DNA of 64,000 nucleotides from Clostridia bacterium (GCA_017397105.1 JAFQKF010000002.1:32289-96288); one strand, 5' to 3'; numbered from the stretch's first letter, positions 28,116-36,302 are shown. The notes: a model not told the origin generated them from the sequence alone. Numbers and translations are program-made.

Positions 28116-28178
28116 ACATAATGTATTGTTATCTTTAAAATCGGATTTTGCCCCTAAAAATCAGGAAAGGAGAAAAAA

Positions 28179-29489
28179 ATGGAATCTGTAAACGAACTTT
28201 GGGCGCTTGTGCAGGCAGAAATCAAAACAGGAATTACGGAAGTTATTTACGAAGTGTGGATGAGTAATCTGAAGCTTGAAAGCTTTGACGGAATCAATGC
28301 GGTTATTTCAACAGACAACTTCAGACTTAAGATAATCGAGCAAAAATTCCTTAAGAATATCAAGGAGGCTTTTGAAAAAGTAACGGGTTTTGAGGTGAAT
28401 ATTATATTTGAGGAATCAAATACTCAGGCTCCCGTCAAAAAGCCCGAAAAGAAGGTTGAAAGCGCATTCCCCAATACGGAGAACAACACCTTTGAAACCT
28501 TTGTTGTAGGCTCATCAAACAGATTTGCCCATGCGGCGGCGCTTGCTGTTGCGGCGAAGCCCGGCGCTGCATATAACCCTCTTTTTATTTACGGCCACTC
28601 AGGCCTCGGCAAAACTCATCTTATGTGCGCAATAAGCAATGAGATTCAAAAAAACGACCCCGACGCAAACGTTGTTTATACCCGTTGTGAGAATTTTGTA
28701 AGCTCTATCGTTGAGGGCATACAGACTCACAGAATGACCGATATCCACGAGAAATACAGAAACGCAGACGTACTTCTTGTTGACGACGTTCAGTTTTTAG
28801 GCGGAAAGGAATCCACACAGGAGGAATTCTTCAATACGTTTGATACTCTTGCAAGTGCAGGCAAGCAGATTGTTCTTACTTCGGACCGTCCTCCCAGGGA
28901 GATAAACGTTCTCAACGAACGTCTCAGAACCCGTTTTGAATGGGGACTTATTGCCGATATCAAACCGCCCGACGTTGAAACAAGAATGGCTATTATCAAC
29001 CGCAAGGCAGAGGCTATGGGTCTTGAACTGCCCGCTGACGTTGTGGCATACATAGCGGAAAACATCAAAAGCAACGTGCGCCAGCTTGAGGGTGCGGTAA
29101 AGAAGATGGAAGCCTTTGTTACGATTCACGGAGCGGCTGTAAATATCGCCACGGCGCAGAGCGCAATCAAGGATATACTCAACAATTCCGCTCCTGCGGC
29201 GGTAACCGTTGATAAGATTATAAACGAGGTTGCCAGAACCTACGGCGGCGACCCTGCTGAAATCCGTTCCGAAAAGCGTAACGCAAAGATTTCGCGCCAG
29301 AGGAAGCTTGCAATGTATATTGTGCGTGAAATGACTAACCTTTCAAGCGAGGAAATCGGCGAGAAGTTCGGCGGAAGGGATCATTCAACAGTGCTTTATG
29401 CTATAAAGGAAACAAAGAAAGAGATAGATGCAAACTCTTCTCTCAAGGCAACTGTTGACGATATTATTAAGAATGTTGGAGAAAGCTGA
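28179..29489 (+). CDS. dnaA: Chromosomal replication initiator protein DnaA
   Basis: A 436-residue DnaA with four domains. Domain I is at 1-80, and a short linker runs to about 100. The AAA+ core follows, with Walker A FIYGHSGLGKTHLM, Walker B VLLVDDVQFLGGK and the arginine-finger region NVLNERLRTRFEWG. Domain IV (about 345-436) binds DnaA boxes through GGRDHSTVLYAIKETKKE. AGGAAAGGAG precedes the ATG. Instead of dnaN, the next gene is ftsY, whose start overlaps the dnaA stop by one base. Confidence 0.98.
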   Translation: MESVNELWALVQAEIKTGITEVIYEVWMSNLKLESFDGINAVISTDNFRLKIIEQKFLKNIKEAFEKVTGFEVNIIFEESNTQAPVKKPEKKVESAFPNTENNTFETFVVGSSNRFAHAAALAVAAKPGAAYNPLFIYGHSGLGKTHLMCAISNEIQKNDPDANVVYTRCENFVSSIVEGIQTHRMTDIHEKYRNADVLLVDDVQFLGGKESTQEEFFNTFDTLASAGKQIVLTSDRPPREINVLNERLRTRFEWGLIADIKPPDVETRMAIINRKAEAMGLELPADVVAYIAENIKSNVRQLEGAVKKMEAFVTIHGAAVNIATAQSAIKDILNNSAPAAVTVDKIINEVARTYGGDPAEIRSEKRNAKISRQRKLAMYIVREMTNLSSEEIGEKFGGRDHSTVLYAIKETKKEIDANSSLKATVDDIIKNVGES

Positions 29490-30415
29490 TGGGATTTTTT
29501 AAACGTTTGAACCAGGGTCTCAAAAAGACCCGTGACAATATGTCCGGCGCAATCAACTCTGCGCTTTACGGTAAGAATGAAATTGACGATGAGTTTTACG
29601 ATGACCTTGAGGAAATCCTCGTTATGGGTGACGTCGGCGTAGTTACCGCAGGCGAAATCGTTGCAAAGCTCAAGGATGCTGTGTGGGAAAAGAAACTCCA
29701 CAGAGCAAAGGACGTCAAGAAGGAAATTCAGAAAATCGTAGCCGATATGCTTTCGGGCGGTGAGGAGATGGATCTTGTAACAATACCCTCCGTTCTTCTT
29801 GTTATCGGTGTAAACGGTGTAGGCAAAACTACGTCAATCGGTAAAATGGCGGCTCATTTCAAATCCGAAGGTAAAAAGGTTATTCTCGGTGCGGCGGATA
29901 CCTTCCGTGCAGCGGCGATTGACCAGCTTCAGGTGTGGGCGGACCGCGCGGGCGTTGAAATGGTAAAGCATAAAGAAGGTGCAGACCCTGCCGCTGTTGT
30001 TTATGATACAATCAGCGCCGCAAAGGCAAGAAATGCCGATGTTGTTATCTGTGACACAGCAGGACGTCTTCATAATAAAAAGAACCTTATGGAAGAGCTT
30101 TCAAAAATCTATAAGGTTATTGACAGAGAGTTACCCTATGCGGATACGGAGATTCTTCTTGTTCTCGATGCCACCACCGGTCAGAATGCAATCAGCCAGG
30201 CGAAGGAATTCGGCAATATCTGCGAGCTTACGGGTATTGTGCTTACCAAGCTTGACGGTACTGCAAAGGGCGGCGTTGTGCTTGCAATCAGGAATGAACT
30301 CAAAATCCCCGTCAAGTTTGTCGGAGTAGGCGAGGGTATCGACGATTTAAGACCCTTTGCTCCCGCAGCCTTTGCCGAAGGTCTGTTTGAAGAGGATAAG
30401 GACTCTGACGATTGA
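29489..30415 (+). CDS. ftsY: Signal recognition particle receptor FtsY
   Basis: A 308-residue SRP GTPase with an N domain and a G domain: GVNGVGKTTSIGKMA (G1), DTFRAAAIDQL, CDTAGRLHNKKNLMEE (G3) and LTKLDGTAKGGVVL (G4). The short N-terminus without the acidic A domain is usual in Gram-positive bacteria. FtsY docks SRP-ribosome complexes at the membrane. Coupling to dnaA is unusual; ftsY is more often near ffh or smc. Confidence 0.97.
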   Translation: MGFFKRLNQGLKKTRDNMSGAINSALYGKNEIDDEFYDDLEEILVMGDVGVVTAGEIVAKLKDAVWEKKLHRAKDVKKEIQKIVADMLSGGEEMDLVTIPSVLLVIGVNGVGKTTSIGKMAAHFKSEGKKVILGAADTFRAAAIDQLQVWADRAGVEMVKHKEGADPAAVVYDTISAAKARNADVVICDTAGRLHNKKNLMEELSKIYKVIDRELPYADTEILLVLDATTGQNAISQAKEFGNICELTGIVLTKLDGTAKGGVVLAIRNELKIPVKFVGVGEGIDDLRPFAPAAFAEGLFEEDKDSDD

Positions 30416-30432
30416 GAAAGGACTGTTTTTGA

Positions 30433-31041
30433 ATGGATTATATAATTGCATCCCATAATGTTAAAAAAAGGGATGAGCTTGACAGGATTCTGAATCCGCT
30501 CGGTATAAGAGTGCTGTTTGCGGAGGAGGCAGGCGTTGAGCTTACCGACGCCGAGGAAACAGGAACAACCTTTGAAGAAAATGCGTTCATCAAGGCGGAA
30601 AGCGGATGCAGAGAGAGCGGTATGCCCTGCGTTGCCGATGATTCGGGTCTTACCGTTGATTATCTTGACGGCGCTCCCGGCGTTTACTCGGCAAGATATT
30701 CGGGCGTTCACGGCGATGATGAAGCAAACAACCAAAAGCTCCTCAAGGCTCTTGAGGGTGTACCCGATGAAGAAAGAGGCGCAGCATTCGTAAGCGCTAT
30801 CTGCTGTGTTTTCCCTGACGGAAGAAAGATTACCGTAAGGGGCGAGTGCAGGGGAAGAATCGGCTACGAGCCCAAGGGTGACGGCGGCTTCGGCTATGAC
30901 CCGCTGTTTTTGCCGGTTGAATATAACGGCGAGCTTACTATGGCTCAGCTTACGGCAGAGCAGAAGGATGCCATAAGCCACAGAGGCAAGGCTTCAAGAG
31001 CGCTTGCTGAGATTTTAGGAGGCGAGAACTGTGACAAGTAA
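30433..31041 (+). CDS. rdgB: XTP/dITP diphosphatase (RdgB/HAM1)
   Basis: A 202-residue house-cleaning pyrophosphatase that hydrolyses ITP, dITP and XTP. Motifs: IIASHNVKKRDEL at the start (usual SGNxxK site replaced by SHNVKK), CVADDSGLTVDYLDGAPGVY with the catalytic Asp pair, and GFGYDPLFLPV and HRGKASRAL near the end. It overlaps yhbY by 11 bases. Confidence 0.93.
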   Translation: MDYIIASHNVKKRDELDRILNPLGIRVLFAEEAGVELTDAEETGTTFEENAFIKAESGCRESGMPCVADDSGLTVDYLDGAPGVYSARYSGVHGDDEANNQKLLKALEGVPDEERGAAFVSAICCVFPDGRKITVRGECRGRIGYEPKGDGGFGYDPLFLPVEYNGELTMAQLTAEQKDAISHRGKASRALAEILGGENCDK

Positions 31042-31474
31042 AGAAAGAGCAGCTCTCAGAGCTCAGGCTAATTCCCTTGAACCCGTATTCCATATAGGTA
31101 AGGGCGGCATTTCTGAAGCTCTTATCAAGGAAACGGCTGACGTGCTCAGAAAACGTGAGCTTATAAAGATTAAAATCCTGCTTGATACCGCACCCGGCAC
31201 ACCCCGTGAGCTTGCCGATGCTCTTGCGCAGGCTACCGGAAGCGAAGTTGTTCAGATTGTAGGCGGATGCATAATCCTTTATAAGGAAAATCCCGAGCTT
31301 GACAAGGAAGGCGACAAATCTTCCGGGAAGAAAAAGCCTGCCGCTAAAAAGACCCGGTCAAAGCCCCTCTCAAGAGTTAAGGCTAAAAGAGCGGCTGAGG
31401 AGCGCAGAAAGCGTACGGAAAAGGCTATTGTCAGGAACAGAAAGACCTACACAAAGAAGAACTCGTCGAAATAA
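31031..31474 (+). CDS. yhbY: YhbY-family ribosome-assembly RNA-binding protein
   Basis: A 147-residue protein. Residues 1-95 are a CRS1/YhbY domain (LRAQANSLEPVFHIGKGGIS, LIKIKILLDTAP, GGCIILYKENP), which binds pre-50S particles. The C-terminal 50 residues are a Lys/Arg-rich tail not found in short YhbY proteins. The start is GTG at 31031 with AGGAGG eight bases upstream, inside rdgB. Confidence 0.9.
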   Translation: MTSKERAALRAQANSLEPVFHIGKGGISEALIKETADVLRKRELIKIKILLDTAPGTPRELADALAQATGSEVVQIVGGCIILYKENPELDKEGDKSSGKKKPAAKKTRSKPLSRVKAKRAAEERRKRTEKAIVRNRKTYTKKNSSK

Positions 31475-31522
31475 ATTTTCTGTTTTGGCAAATTTTTTAT
31501 AGTAAAATTAAATATTTGTTAA

Positions 31523-31550
31523 TTGACAATTAAAAAACTTATGATATAAT
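31523..31550 (+). promoter_or_regulatory. Promoter of smpB
   Basis: Perfect TTGACA and TATAAT separated by 16 bases, 23 bases before the smpB ATG. Confidence 0.88.
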
Positions 31551-31573
31551 ACCCCTGCACAAGAGGTAATGAA

Positions 31574-32038
31574 ATGGATAAAAATTCTCAGATTAAACCT
31601 GTAGCGCAAAATAAAAAGGCATACCACGATTATTTTGTGATTGAAAAATATGAGGCGGGAATCGAACTTTTCGGCACTGAGGTAAAGTCGGTGCGTCAGG
31701 GCAAGGTGAATCTCAAGGATTCATGGTGCTCTATCAAGAATGGTGAAATTTTCGTCAACGGTATGCACATCAGCCCTTATGAACAGGGTAATATCTTTAA
31801 CCGTGACCCGATCAGGGTGCGCCGTCTGCTGATGCACAAAAAGGAGATCAATCATCTTTTCGGGCAGATGAAGCAGCAAGGGCTCACTATAATACCTTTA
31901 AGTGTTTATTTCTCAAAAGGCAGAGCAAAGCTTGAGGTTGGATTGTGTAAAGGTAAAAAGCTTTACGATAAACGCGAAACAGCCGCCAAAAAAGAAGCTC
32001 AGCGCAAAATTGAGAGAGAAATGTCTTCAAGAAGGTAA
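31574..32038 (+). CDS. smpB: SsrA-binding protein SmpB
   Basis: A 154-residue protein that binds the tRNA-like domain of tmRNA and delivers it to stalled ribosomes. Motifs: [36 protein letters not shown], and the C-terminal helix ([19 protein letters not shown]) that reads the empty mRNA channel. The tmRNA gene lies 800 bases downstream on the same strand. Confidence 0.97.
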   Translation: MDKNSQIKPVAQNKKAYHDYFVIEKYEAGIELFGTEVKSVRQGKVNLKDSWCSIKNGEIFVNGMHISPYEQGNIFNRDPIRVRRLLMHKKEINHLFGQMKQQGLTIIPLSVYFSKGRAKLEVGLCKGKKLYDKRETAAKKEAQRKIEREMSSRR

Positions 32039-32086
32039 AACAACCGTTGGTTGAGGCGATTTTTACTCAAAACCAACCGTTGGTTT
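32038..32086. promoter_or_regulatory. Paired interrupted palindromes upstream of the XRE gene
   Basis: AAACCAAC-C-GTTGGTTT at 32070-32086 is a perfect 8-bp inverted repeat with one central base. A second copy centred at 32045 (AAACAAC-C-GTTGGTT) has one mismatch. The centres are 33 bases apart, about three helical turns, as expected for cooperative binding of a dimeric repressor on one face of DNA. No T-run follows, so a terminator is less likely. Confidence 0.6.
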
Positions 32087-32119
32087 AGCTGAAAACAGTG
32101 TGTTTCAACTGTTGTTCGC

Positions 32120-32148
32120 TTCAAAATTTTCGAATTCTCCGATAGAAT
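32120..32148 (+). promoter_or_regulatory. Possible promoter of the XRE regulator
   Basis: TTCAAA and TAGAAT with a 17-base spacer, 37 bases before the ATG and downstream of the paired palindromes. Confidence 0.5.
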
Positions 32149-32184
32149 GAAGGCACATTCCAAAAGCCGAAAGGAGAAAAAACG

Positions 32185-32748
32185 ATGACATTTTTTAACA
32201 GAAAACCCAATGATGAAAACATTTCAGGTGAGCAGGCTCAGAGCAGTGCCGCAGCAACGGTAGGCTCAAGGATTGCCGCAGCGCGCAAGAAGCTCGGTTA
32301 CACTCAGGAGGAATTCTCTCAGCTTGTGGGAGTAACTTCGCAGGCGGTTTCCAAATGGGAAAACGATTTATCCTGCCCTGATATTATGCTTCTGCCTAAG
32401 ATTTCGCAGATTCTCGGCATCAGCATTGATGAGCTGCTCGGCAACGCCAAGGCTCAGCCTGATGCTCAGACGGCATCTCAGCCCGAAGCGGATTTAAGTA
32501 ATCTCAGCCTGCGCATACGTGTTACGGGCGAAAACAGAAAACCCGTAAACGTAGCCCTGCCCATGACTATGGTGAAAAAATTCACCAAGCTCGGCACGGG
32601 AATTGCAAGCATCGTCAACGTCGGTACAGACTCACTCAGCAGTAATCAGATTGACGGTATTTTCAATCTTATTAATGAAGGGGTTACGGGTCAGCTGCTT
32701 GACGTTGTTGACGAAGCGGGTCAGCACGTAGTTATTGAAATAAGTTAG
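32185..32748 (+). CDS. XRE-family transcriptional regulator with envelope-stress-type C-terminal domain
   Basis: A 187-residue protein. The HTH lies at residues 27-85 (IAAARKKLGYTQEEFSQLVG, SQAVSKWENDLSCPD). The C-terminal 80 residues (LRIRVTGENRKPVNVALPMT, ending QLLDVVDEAGQHVVIEIS) resemble the short domain found at the N-terminus of many DUF4097/LiaX-type proteins, which sense or report envelope state. Its DNA target is unknown; the paired palindromes in front of it are good candidates for autoregulation. It lies between smpB and ssrA. Confidence 0.8.
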   Translation: MTFFNRKPNDENISGEQAQSSAAATVGSRIAAARKKLGYTQEEFSQLVGVTSQAVSKWENDLSCPDIMLLPKISQILGISIDELLGNAKAQPDAQTASQPEADLSNLSLRIRVTGENRKPVNVALPMTMVKKFTKLGTGIASIVNVGTDSLSSNQIDGIFNLINEGVTGQLLDVVDEAGQHVVIEIS

Positions 32749-32789
32749 TTTATTAATAAAACCTTATTTATTATATGTGTGAATTTTCT

Positions 32790-32824
32790 GCGGTGCGTGA
32801 TGTTTAATGCGCATTACGCACTGC
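32790..32824. repeat. Inverted repeat between the XRE gene and ssrA
   Basis: GCGGTGCGTGATG (32790-32802) and CATTACGCACTGC (32812-32824) pair over 13 bases with two G-T pairs. Inside is a perfect palindrome AATGCGCATT (32806-32815). It may end the XRE transcript or act as an operator near the ssrA promoter; there is no U-run. Confidence 0.5.
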
Positions 32825-32844
32825 GGATTTCAAAAACGATATAT

Positions 32845-33196
32845 GGGGATGAAAGGATTTCGACGGGGAGTCTGAATCCGGATAAGCGAGCAGAGGCGCG
32901 GATCCTCTTTAAAAGCCGCAAACTTTTTAAATTAAACGACAACAATAAAGTTGCTCTTGCTGCTTAACTAAAGCAGCCGTTTCTGTCGGAAGTACTGCGG
33001 TCCGATAAGAAGCGTCGATCAGCAGTGAACGTGAACAGGGGAGTGCCCCGTAACCTGTCATGCAATACGCGGCTACCGATGAACTGAGCCTGCCCGCCGG
33101 CGCTTTTCAAAGGGAATTTCAAAAGACGGTATACGCTCGTAGAAAGTCTTGAGGAGGGCTTTTCGGACGCGGTTTCGATTACCGCCATCTCCACCA
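32845..33196 (+). ncRNA. ssrA: Transfer-messenger RNA (tmRNA), single-piece
   Basis: A 352-base one-piece tmRNA. The acceptor stem GGGGATG (32845-32851) pairs with CATCTCC (33186-33192), followed by ACCA encoded in the gene. The 5' part reads GGATTTCGACGGGGAGTCTG and the T-arm is GCGGTTTCGATTACCGC. The reading frame for the tag ends in ...NNKVALAA with TAA at 32965-32967, and the stop lies in the usual GCTGCTTAACTAAAGCAGC hairpin. The tag is long: from CGC 32917 or AAA 32920 it reads (R)KLFKLNDNNKVALAA. The exact resume codon is not certain. Confidence 0.95.
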
Positions 33197-33247
33197 CGCC
33201 TTTTTTCGCACAAGCGAATTCTTATACAAAAAATAAGGGGGAAGTTT

Positions 33248-34270
33248 ATGAACAAAAAAGCATTAACGTTGATTGTTTCGTCAATAGCGGTTGTAGCCGT
33301 GTGCGTAGGTATTGTTTCCTTCGTGAGAAAAGACGGCGGCAGTCCCGTGCCTGAAATCCAAAGCACTTCATCAACCACTCTTGCCGAAAGCACCAGCCAG
33401 CAGATTCCTGAGCAGTCAACAACGCTCGCTCAAATTACTCAGACGGTTACCGAAACGGTGCTTGAAACAATGTCAACCACAGCAACAACAAAGGTTACAA
33501 CCACCTTAACTACCAAGGCTGAGGATGAAACCACAAGAACCATTGAGGATGCGGCTGAAGACGTTGAGGATATGGAAATAGGTCACGCATCAACTCCTTC
33601 CACCTCATCAGGTAAGCTCCCGTCTGATATGACCTTTGCAGGTCTTTACCTTGCCGGCTATGACGTTATCGGCTTCAAGCCTTATCTTTATAATAATGAT
33701 AAGGATTGCGTTCAGTCCGAATTGGGATACAATGAAGTTTATGACAAGGGCGCAGCTCTTATCGACTTCCATATCAAAACCTGCCGTATCAAGTTTTATG
33801 ATTACGACGGAAGAGACTGGCTTGTTCAGCTTTGGAAGGGTCAGTATATTTCGGGCGACGTAGGAACAGTAGGCTGTGAAATCGGTCTTTACAACAGAAA
33901 AGCAGGCACACCCAGCCTTATCGGCCATTATAACTGCGCTAAGGAAGCAGATTGGCTCGGTATGGAAATGACTATGTACTGGGATGAAAATCGCACAGGT
34001 AACTATACTCCCCAGTTTACAAGAGACTATACCAAGTATTGGTGGCCTACCGGATTTGTTGACGGACAGATGAAAAACGTTAAAGATACACAGGAGATTT
34101 TTGTTCTTGCAAGAATCACCTTTAAGGATACTCTTATGACCGACAAGTTCGTTGAAGCGATGTCCAAGCTCGGCTTCCAGGAGGTTTCCTCCTTCTCGCC
34201 TTATACAATGGATACTTACAAGCGTTACGGCTGTGACGTTATATTCACCTGGAGAGATATTCTCAACTAA
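33248..34270 (+). CDS. DUF4474 protein on a Ser/Thr stalk, copy 1
   Basis: A 340-residue surface protein. Residues 5-25 are a membrane anchor or signal, and residues 35-125 are a low-complexity Thr/Ser stalk (TTATTKVTTTLTTKAEDETT). The C-terminal 200 residues match the DUF4474 pattern: NNDKDCVQSELGYNEVYDKG, WLVQLWKGQYISGDVG, CEIGLYNRK and YTKYWWPTGF. The domain function is not known. The conserved WKGQY and KYWWxTGF suggest an aromatic-lined binding or catalytic site. It lies directly after ssrA and has a paralogue next door. Confidence 0.82.
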   Translation: MNKKALTLIVSSIAVVAVCVGIVSFVRKDGGSPVPEIQSTSSTTLAESTSQQIPEQSTTLAQITQTVTETVLETMSTTATTKVTTTLTTKAEDETTRTIEDAAEDVEDMEIGHASTPSTSSGKLPSDMTFAGLYLAGYDVIGFKPYLYNNDKDCVQSELGYNEVYDKGAALIDFHIKTCRIKFYDYDGRDWLVQLWKGQYISGDVGTVGCEIGLYNRKAGTPSLIGHYNCAKEADWLGMEMTMYWDENRTGNYTPQFTRDYTKYWWPTGFVDGQMKNVKDTQEIFVLARITFKDTLMTDKFVEAMSKLGFQEVSSFSPYTMDTYKRYGCDVIFTWRDILN

Positions 34271-34305
34271 ATCTTAAAAATTCTCTAACATAATACCGCA
34301 AACTC

Positions 34306-34334
34306 TTGACTACAGGAGCAAAAATTGATATAAT
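34306..34334 (+). promoter_or_regulatory. Promoter of the second DUF4474 gene
   Basis: TTGACT, 17 bases, TATAAT, with the predicted start 44 bases before the ATG at 34385. Confidence 0.82.
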
Positions 34335-34384
34335 TATTTGGATGAGCGTAGGAGCGCAAAAAATCCCGTTTGGAGGCTTACATA

Positions 34385-35503
34385 ATGAGTAAATCAAAAA
34401 TTATGGCAATAGTAATTGCTGCCGTTGTGCTTATTGCAGGCGTAGCTGTTGCCGTACCGATGATCAAAAATGCGAAGGAAGTCGAAGTGCCTGAAACTAC
34501 TACAGAAACCACCACTCAGGTTTACACCGAGCCCGTTCTTAACAGCGAAATTCCTTCAGTAACAGAAAATCAGGTTATCACCGATGCACAGGGTAACGTT
34601 GTAACTACTCTTCAGAACGTTGTGCAGACGGTTAAAAAGACTACCACCACCAAGCCAGGCGGTAACAGCAGCAAGCCCACTGTAAACGGCAACGGCAACA
34701 CCGGCGGCAAGGTAGACGTAACTTACGAGGATTCGTCCGATACCGGTATCTGGTATGTTGATGCTCTTGACAGAGGTCTTACCAGCATGGAGCAGCAGGC
34801 TGTTCTCGGCTATAGCTACAACAGCGAAAAGGGCTACTTCTATACTGACGATAAGGACTGCTGGCAGTACGGCTTCGGCTATAACGAAATCTACGACCAG
34901 ATGGCTCCCATTACCGTTATGTTCATTGACGAAGTAAGAATCAGATTTGACTATGACGACAGAGCATGGATGATTCAGCTTTGGAAGGGTCAGTACGGCT
35001 GGGTATTCGTAGGCGCTGAAATCGGCGTTTACACTACCGAAAACTTCACCTCATCCGAGATTGATGAAAACGAAATCAACCATTACCAGTGCGCAGCTCA
35101 GGCTGACTGGCTGAATATGGATATGCACGTTTACTGGGATGATGACCGTGACGGCAAGTATACTTACCTCTTCTCAAGAGATTACACCAAGTATTGGTGG
35201 GCAACAGGCTTCTGGTTCGGCACTCTGAACAGATTCTCCAGCCCCATCACCGAGCTTAGAATGACTTCTCACATCACCTTCAAGGATGAAGTTATGGCAA
35301 CTCTCTTCACCAAGGGTATGAAGAAGAAGGGCTTCACCTCCGCTTCCTCCAAGGATGCTCTTTCCTACGATTCAATCTATCAGAGCGGCGCAGACGTATG
35401 GTTTGACTGGCGTGCAATCCACGACTCAACCTACAGCGATTATGAAACAACCGCTCCTGCTAACCAGACTACAACAACTATCACAGTTCCCGTAAGAGAC
35501 TAA
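34385..35503 (+). CDS. DUF4474 protein on a Ser/Thr stalk, copy 2
   Basis: A 372-residue paralogue of the preceding protein. The N-terminal anchor is at 3-24, the stalk has TTTETTTQVYTEPV and KKTTTTKPGGNSSKPTVNGN, and the DUF4474 domain starts near 140 with TDDKDCWQYGFGYNEIYDQ, MIQLWKGQYGWVFVGAEIGV and RDYTKYWWATGFWFG. A second Thr-rich tail closes the protein. ATG 34385 was preferred over TTG 34370 because GGAGG lies between them. It has its own strong promoter, so the pair can be regulated separately. Confidence 0.82.
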   Translation: MSKSKIMAIVIAAVVLIAGVAVAVPMIKNAKEVEVPETTTETTTQVYTEPVLNSEIPSVTENQVITDAQGNVVTTLQNVVQTVKKTTTTKPGGNSSKPTVNGNGNTGGKVDVTYEDSSDTGIWYVDALDRGLTSMEQQAVLGYSYNSEKGYFYTDDKDCWQYGFGYNEIYDQMAPITVMFIDEVRIRFDYDDRAWMIQLWKGQYGWVFVGAEIGVYTTENFTSSEIDENEINHYQCAAQADWLNMDMHVYWDDDRDGKYTYLFSRDYTKYWWATGFWFGTLNRFSSPITELRMTSHITFKDEVMATLFTKGMKKKGFTSASSKDALSYDSIYQSGADVWFDWRAIHDSTYSDYETTAPANQTTTTITVPVRD

Positions 35504-35597
35504 TTGAGTAATTTAACCACTATTGGTAAGGGGTTCGTCAGATTTTTGTATAAATCATAAAAACCTGCATATAACAGAGTTTTTTCTTAAAAAAATA

Positions 35598-35626
35598 TTG
35601 ACATTAGCCCCTGACCGTGGTAATAT
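35598..35626 (+). promoter_or_regulatory. Promoter of the small exported protein gene
   Basis: TTGACA, 17 bases, TAATAT, 51 bases before the ATG at 35678. Confidence 0.75.
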
Positions 35627-35677
35627 AAGGTAACAATTGTTGCTCTTGCAATAAATATTTGAAAGGAATGGTTCACA

Positions 35678-36166
35678 ATGAAAAAAGCACTCGCACTCGT
35701 ACTTGCACTTGTATTTGCATTTGCAATGTCCACAATGGCTTTTGCTGCTGACGCAGACATCACCGGCGCTGTAAACGACATCGTTGACTACGCTAACGGC
35801 CTTCTTGAAGGTTCAGATTCTGACGTTATCGGCACAATTGAGGATGCAGCTGTTGGCGCTCTTGAAGCTCTTGCTAACCTTGATCTCAAGGCACTCGATA
35901 CCGACAATATTGCCGGCGCTATCGACGGTCTTCGTGACTCTCTTGAGAGTGTAGGCATCAGCACTTCCAGCGGCACCATCTCCGATCTCATCGACAACCT
36001 CAAGGGTACTATCAAGGATTTCTACGCTCCTAACAGCGAAGAGCCCACAGTTCCCGAGGTTCAGCCCGAGACCGGTTCATCCGCAACAACAGGCATCGCT
36101 GTTTTCGCTGCTGTTTCCGTAGCAGCTGCTGCAGCATATGTTTGCACCAAGAAAAAGGTTGCGTAA
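35678..36166 (+). CDS. Small exported protein with sortase-like C-terminal anchor
   Basis: A 162-residue protein with a clear signal peptide (residues 1-24, ending AFA). The mature part is helical, acidic and Leu/Ala/Asp-rich (for example GTIEDAAVGALEALANLDLK). The C-terminus has QPETG at 129-133, a hydrophobic stretch (137-155) and KKK (158-160), which is the layout of a sortase sorting signal with a non-standard motif in place of LPXTG. Its own promoter, good ribosome binding site (AAAGGAATG region) and terminator suggest strong expression. I do not recognise the mature domain. Confidence 0.7.
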   Translation: MKKALALVLALVFAFAMSTMAFAADADITGAVNDIVDYANGLLEGSDSDVIGTIEDAAVGALEALANLDLKALDTDNIAGAIDGLRDSLESVGISTSSGTISDLIDNLKGTIKDFYAPNSEEPTVPEVQPETGSSATTGIAVFAAVSVAAAAAYVCTKKKVA

Positions 36167-36202
36167 GTTAAATTAACGCAAGAATTTAGTTTCGTAACTT
36201 TT

Positions 36203-36240
36203 CGGCTTGTCTCTTTTGAGGCAAGCCGTTTTTCTTTTTT
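36203..36240 (+). terminator. Terminator of the small exported protein gene
   Basis: CGGCTTG-T-CTC and GAG-G-CAAGCCG form an 11-bp stem with a TTTT loop, followed by TTTTTCTTTTTT. Confidence 0.92.
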
Positions 36241-36273
36241 TCTTTTTTAAAATTAATATATGTAGGATATTAC

Positions 36274-36302
36274 TTGACTTTTGAGGGAAAATAAGGTATC
36301 AT
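36274..36302 (+). promoter_or_regulatory. Promoter of the second acyl-CoA synthetase gene
   Basis: TTGACT, 17 bases, TATCAT; the leader to the ATG at 36427 would be about 115 bases, in which I see no clear regulatory RNA. Confidence 0.65.

Noticed and set aside
30181-30981. 266-codon minus-strand frame opposite ftsY and rdgB
   Set aside because: Both sense genes are certain; the frame is a composition effect.
32779-32967. 62-codon frame overlapping the tmRNA tag region
   Set aside because: It is the tmRNA itself; only the tag part is translated.
33186-33247. tmRNA 3' end considered as an attachment site for an integrated element
   Set aside because: No integrase and no second copy of the tmRNA end is visible downstream; the following genes are ordinary surface-protein genes.
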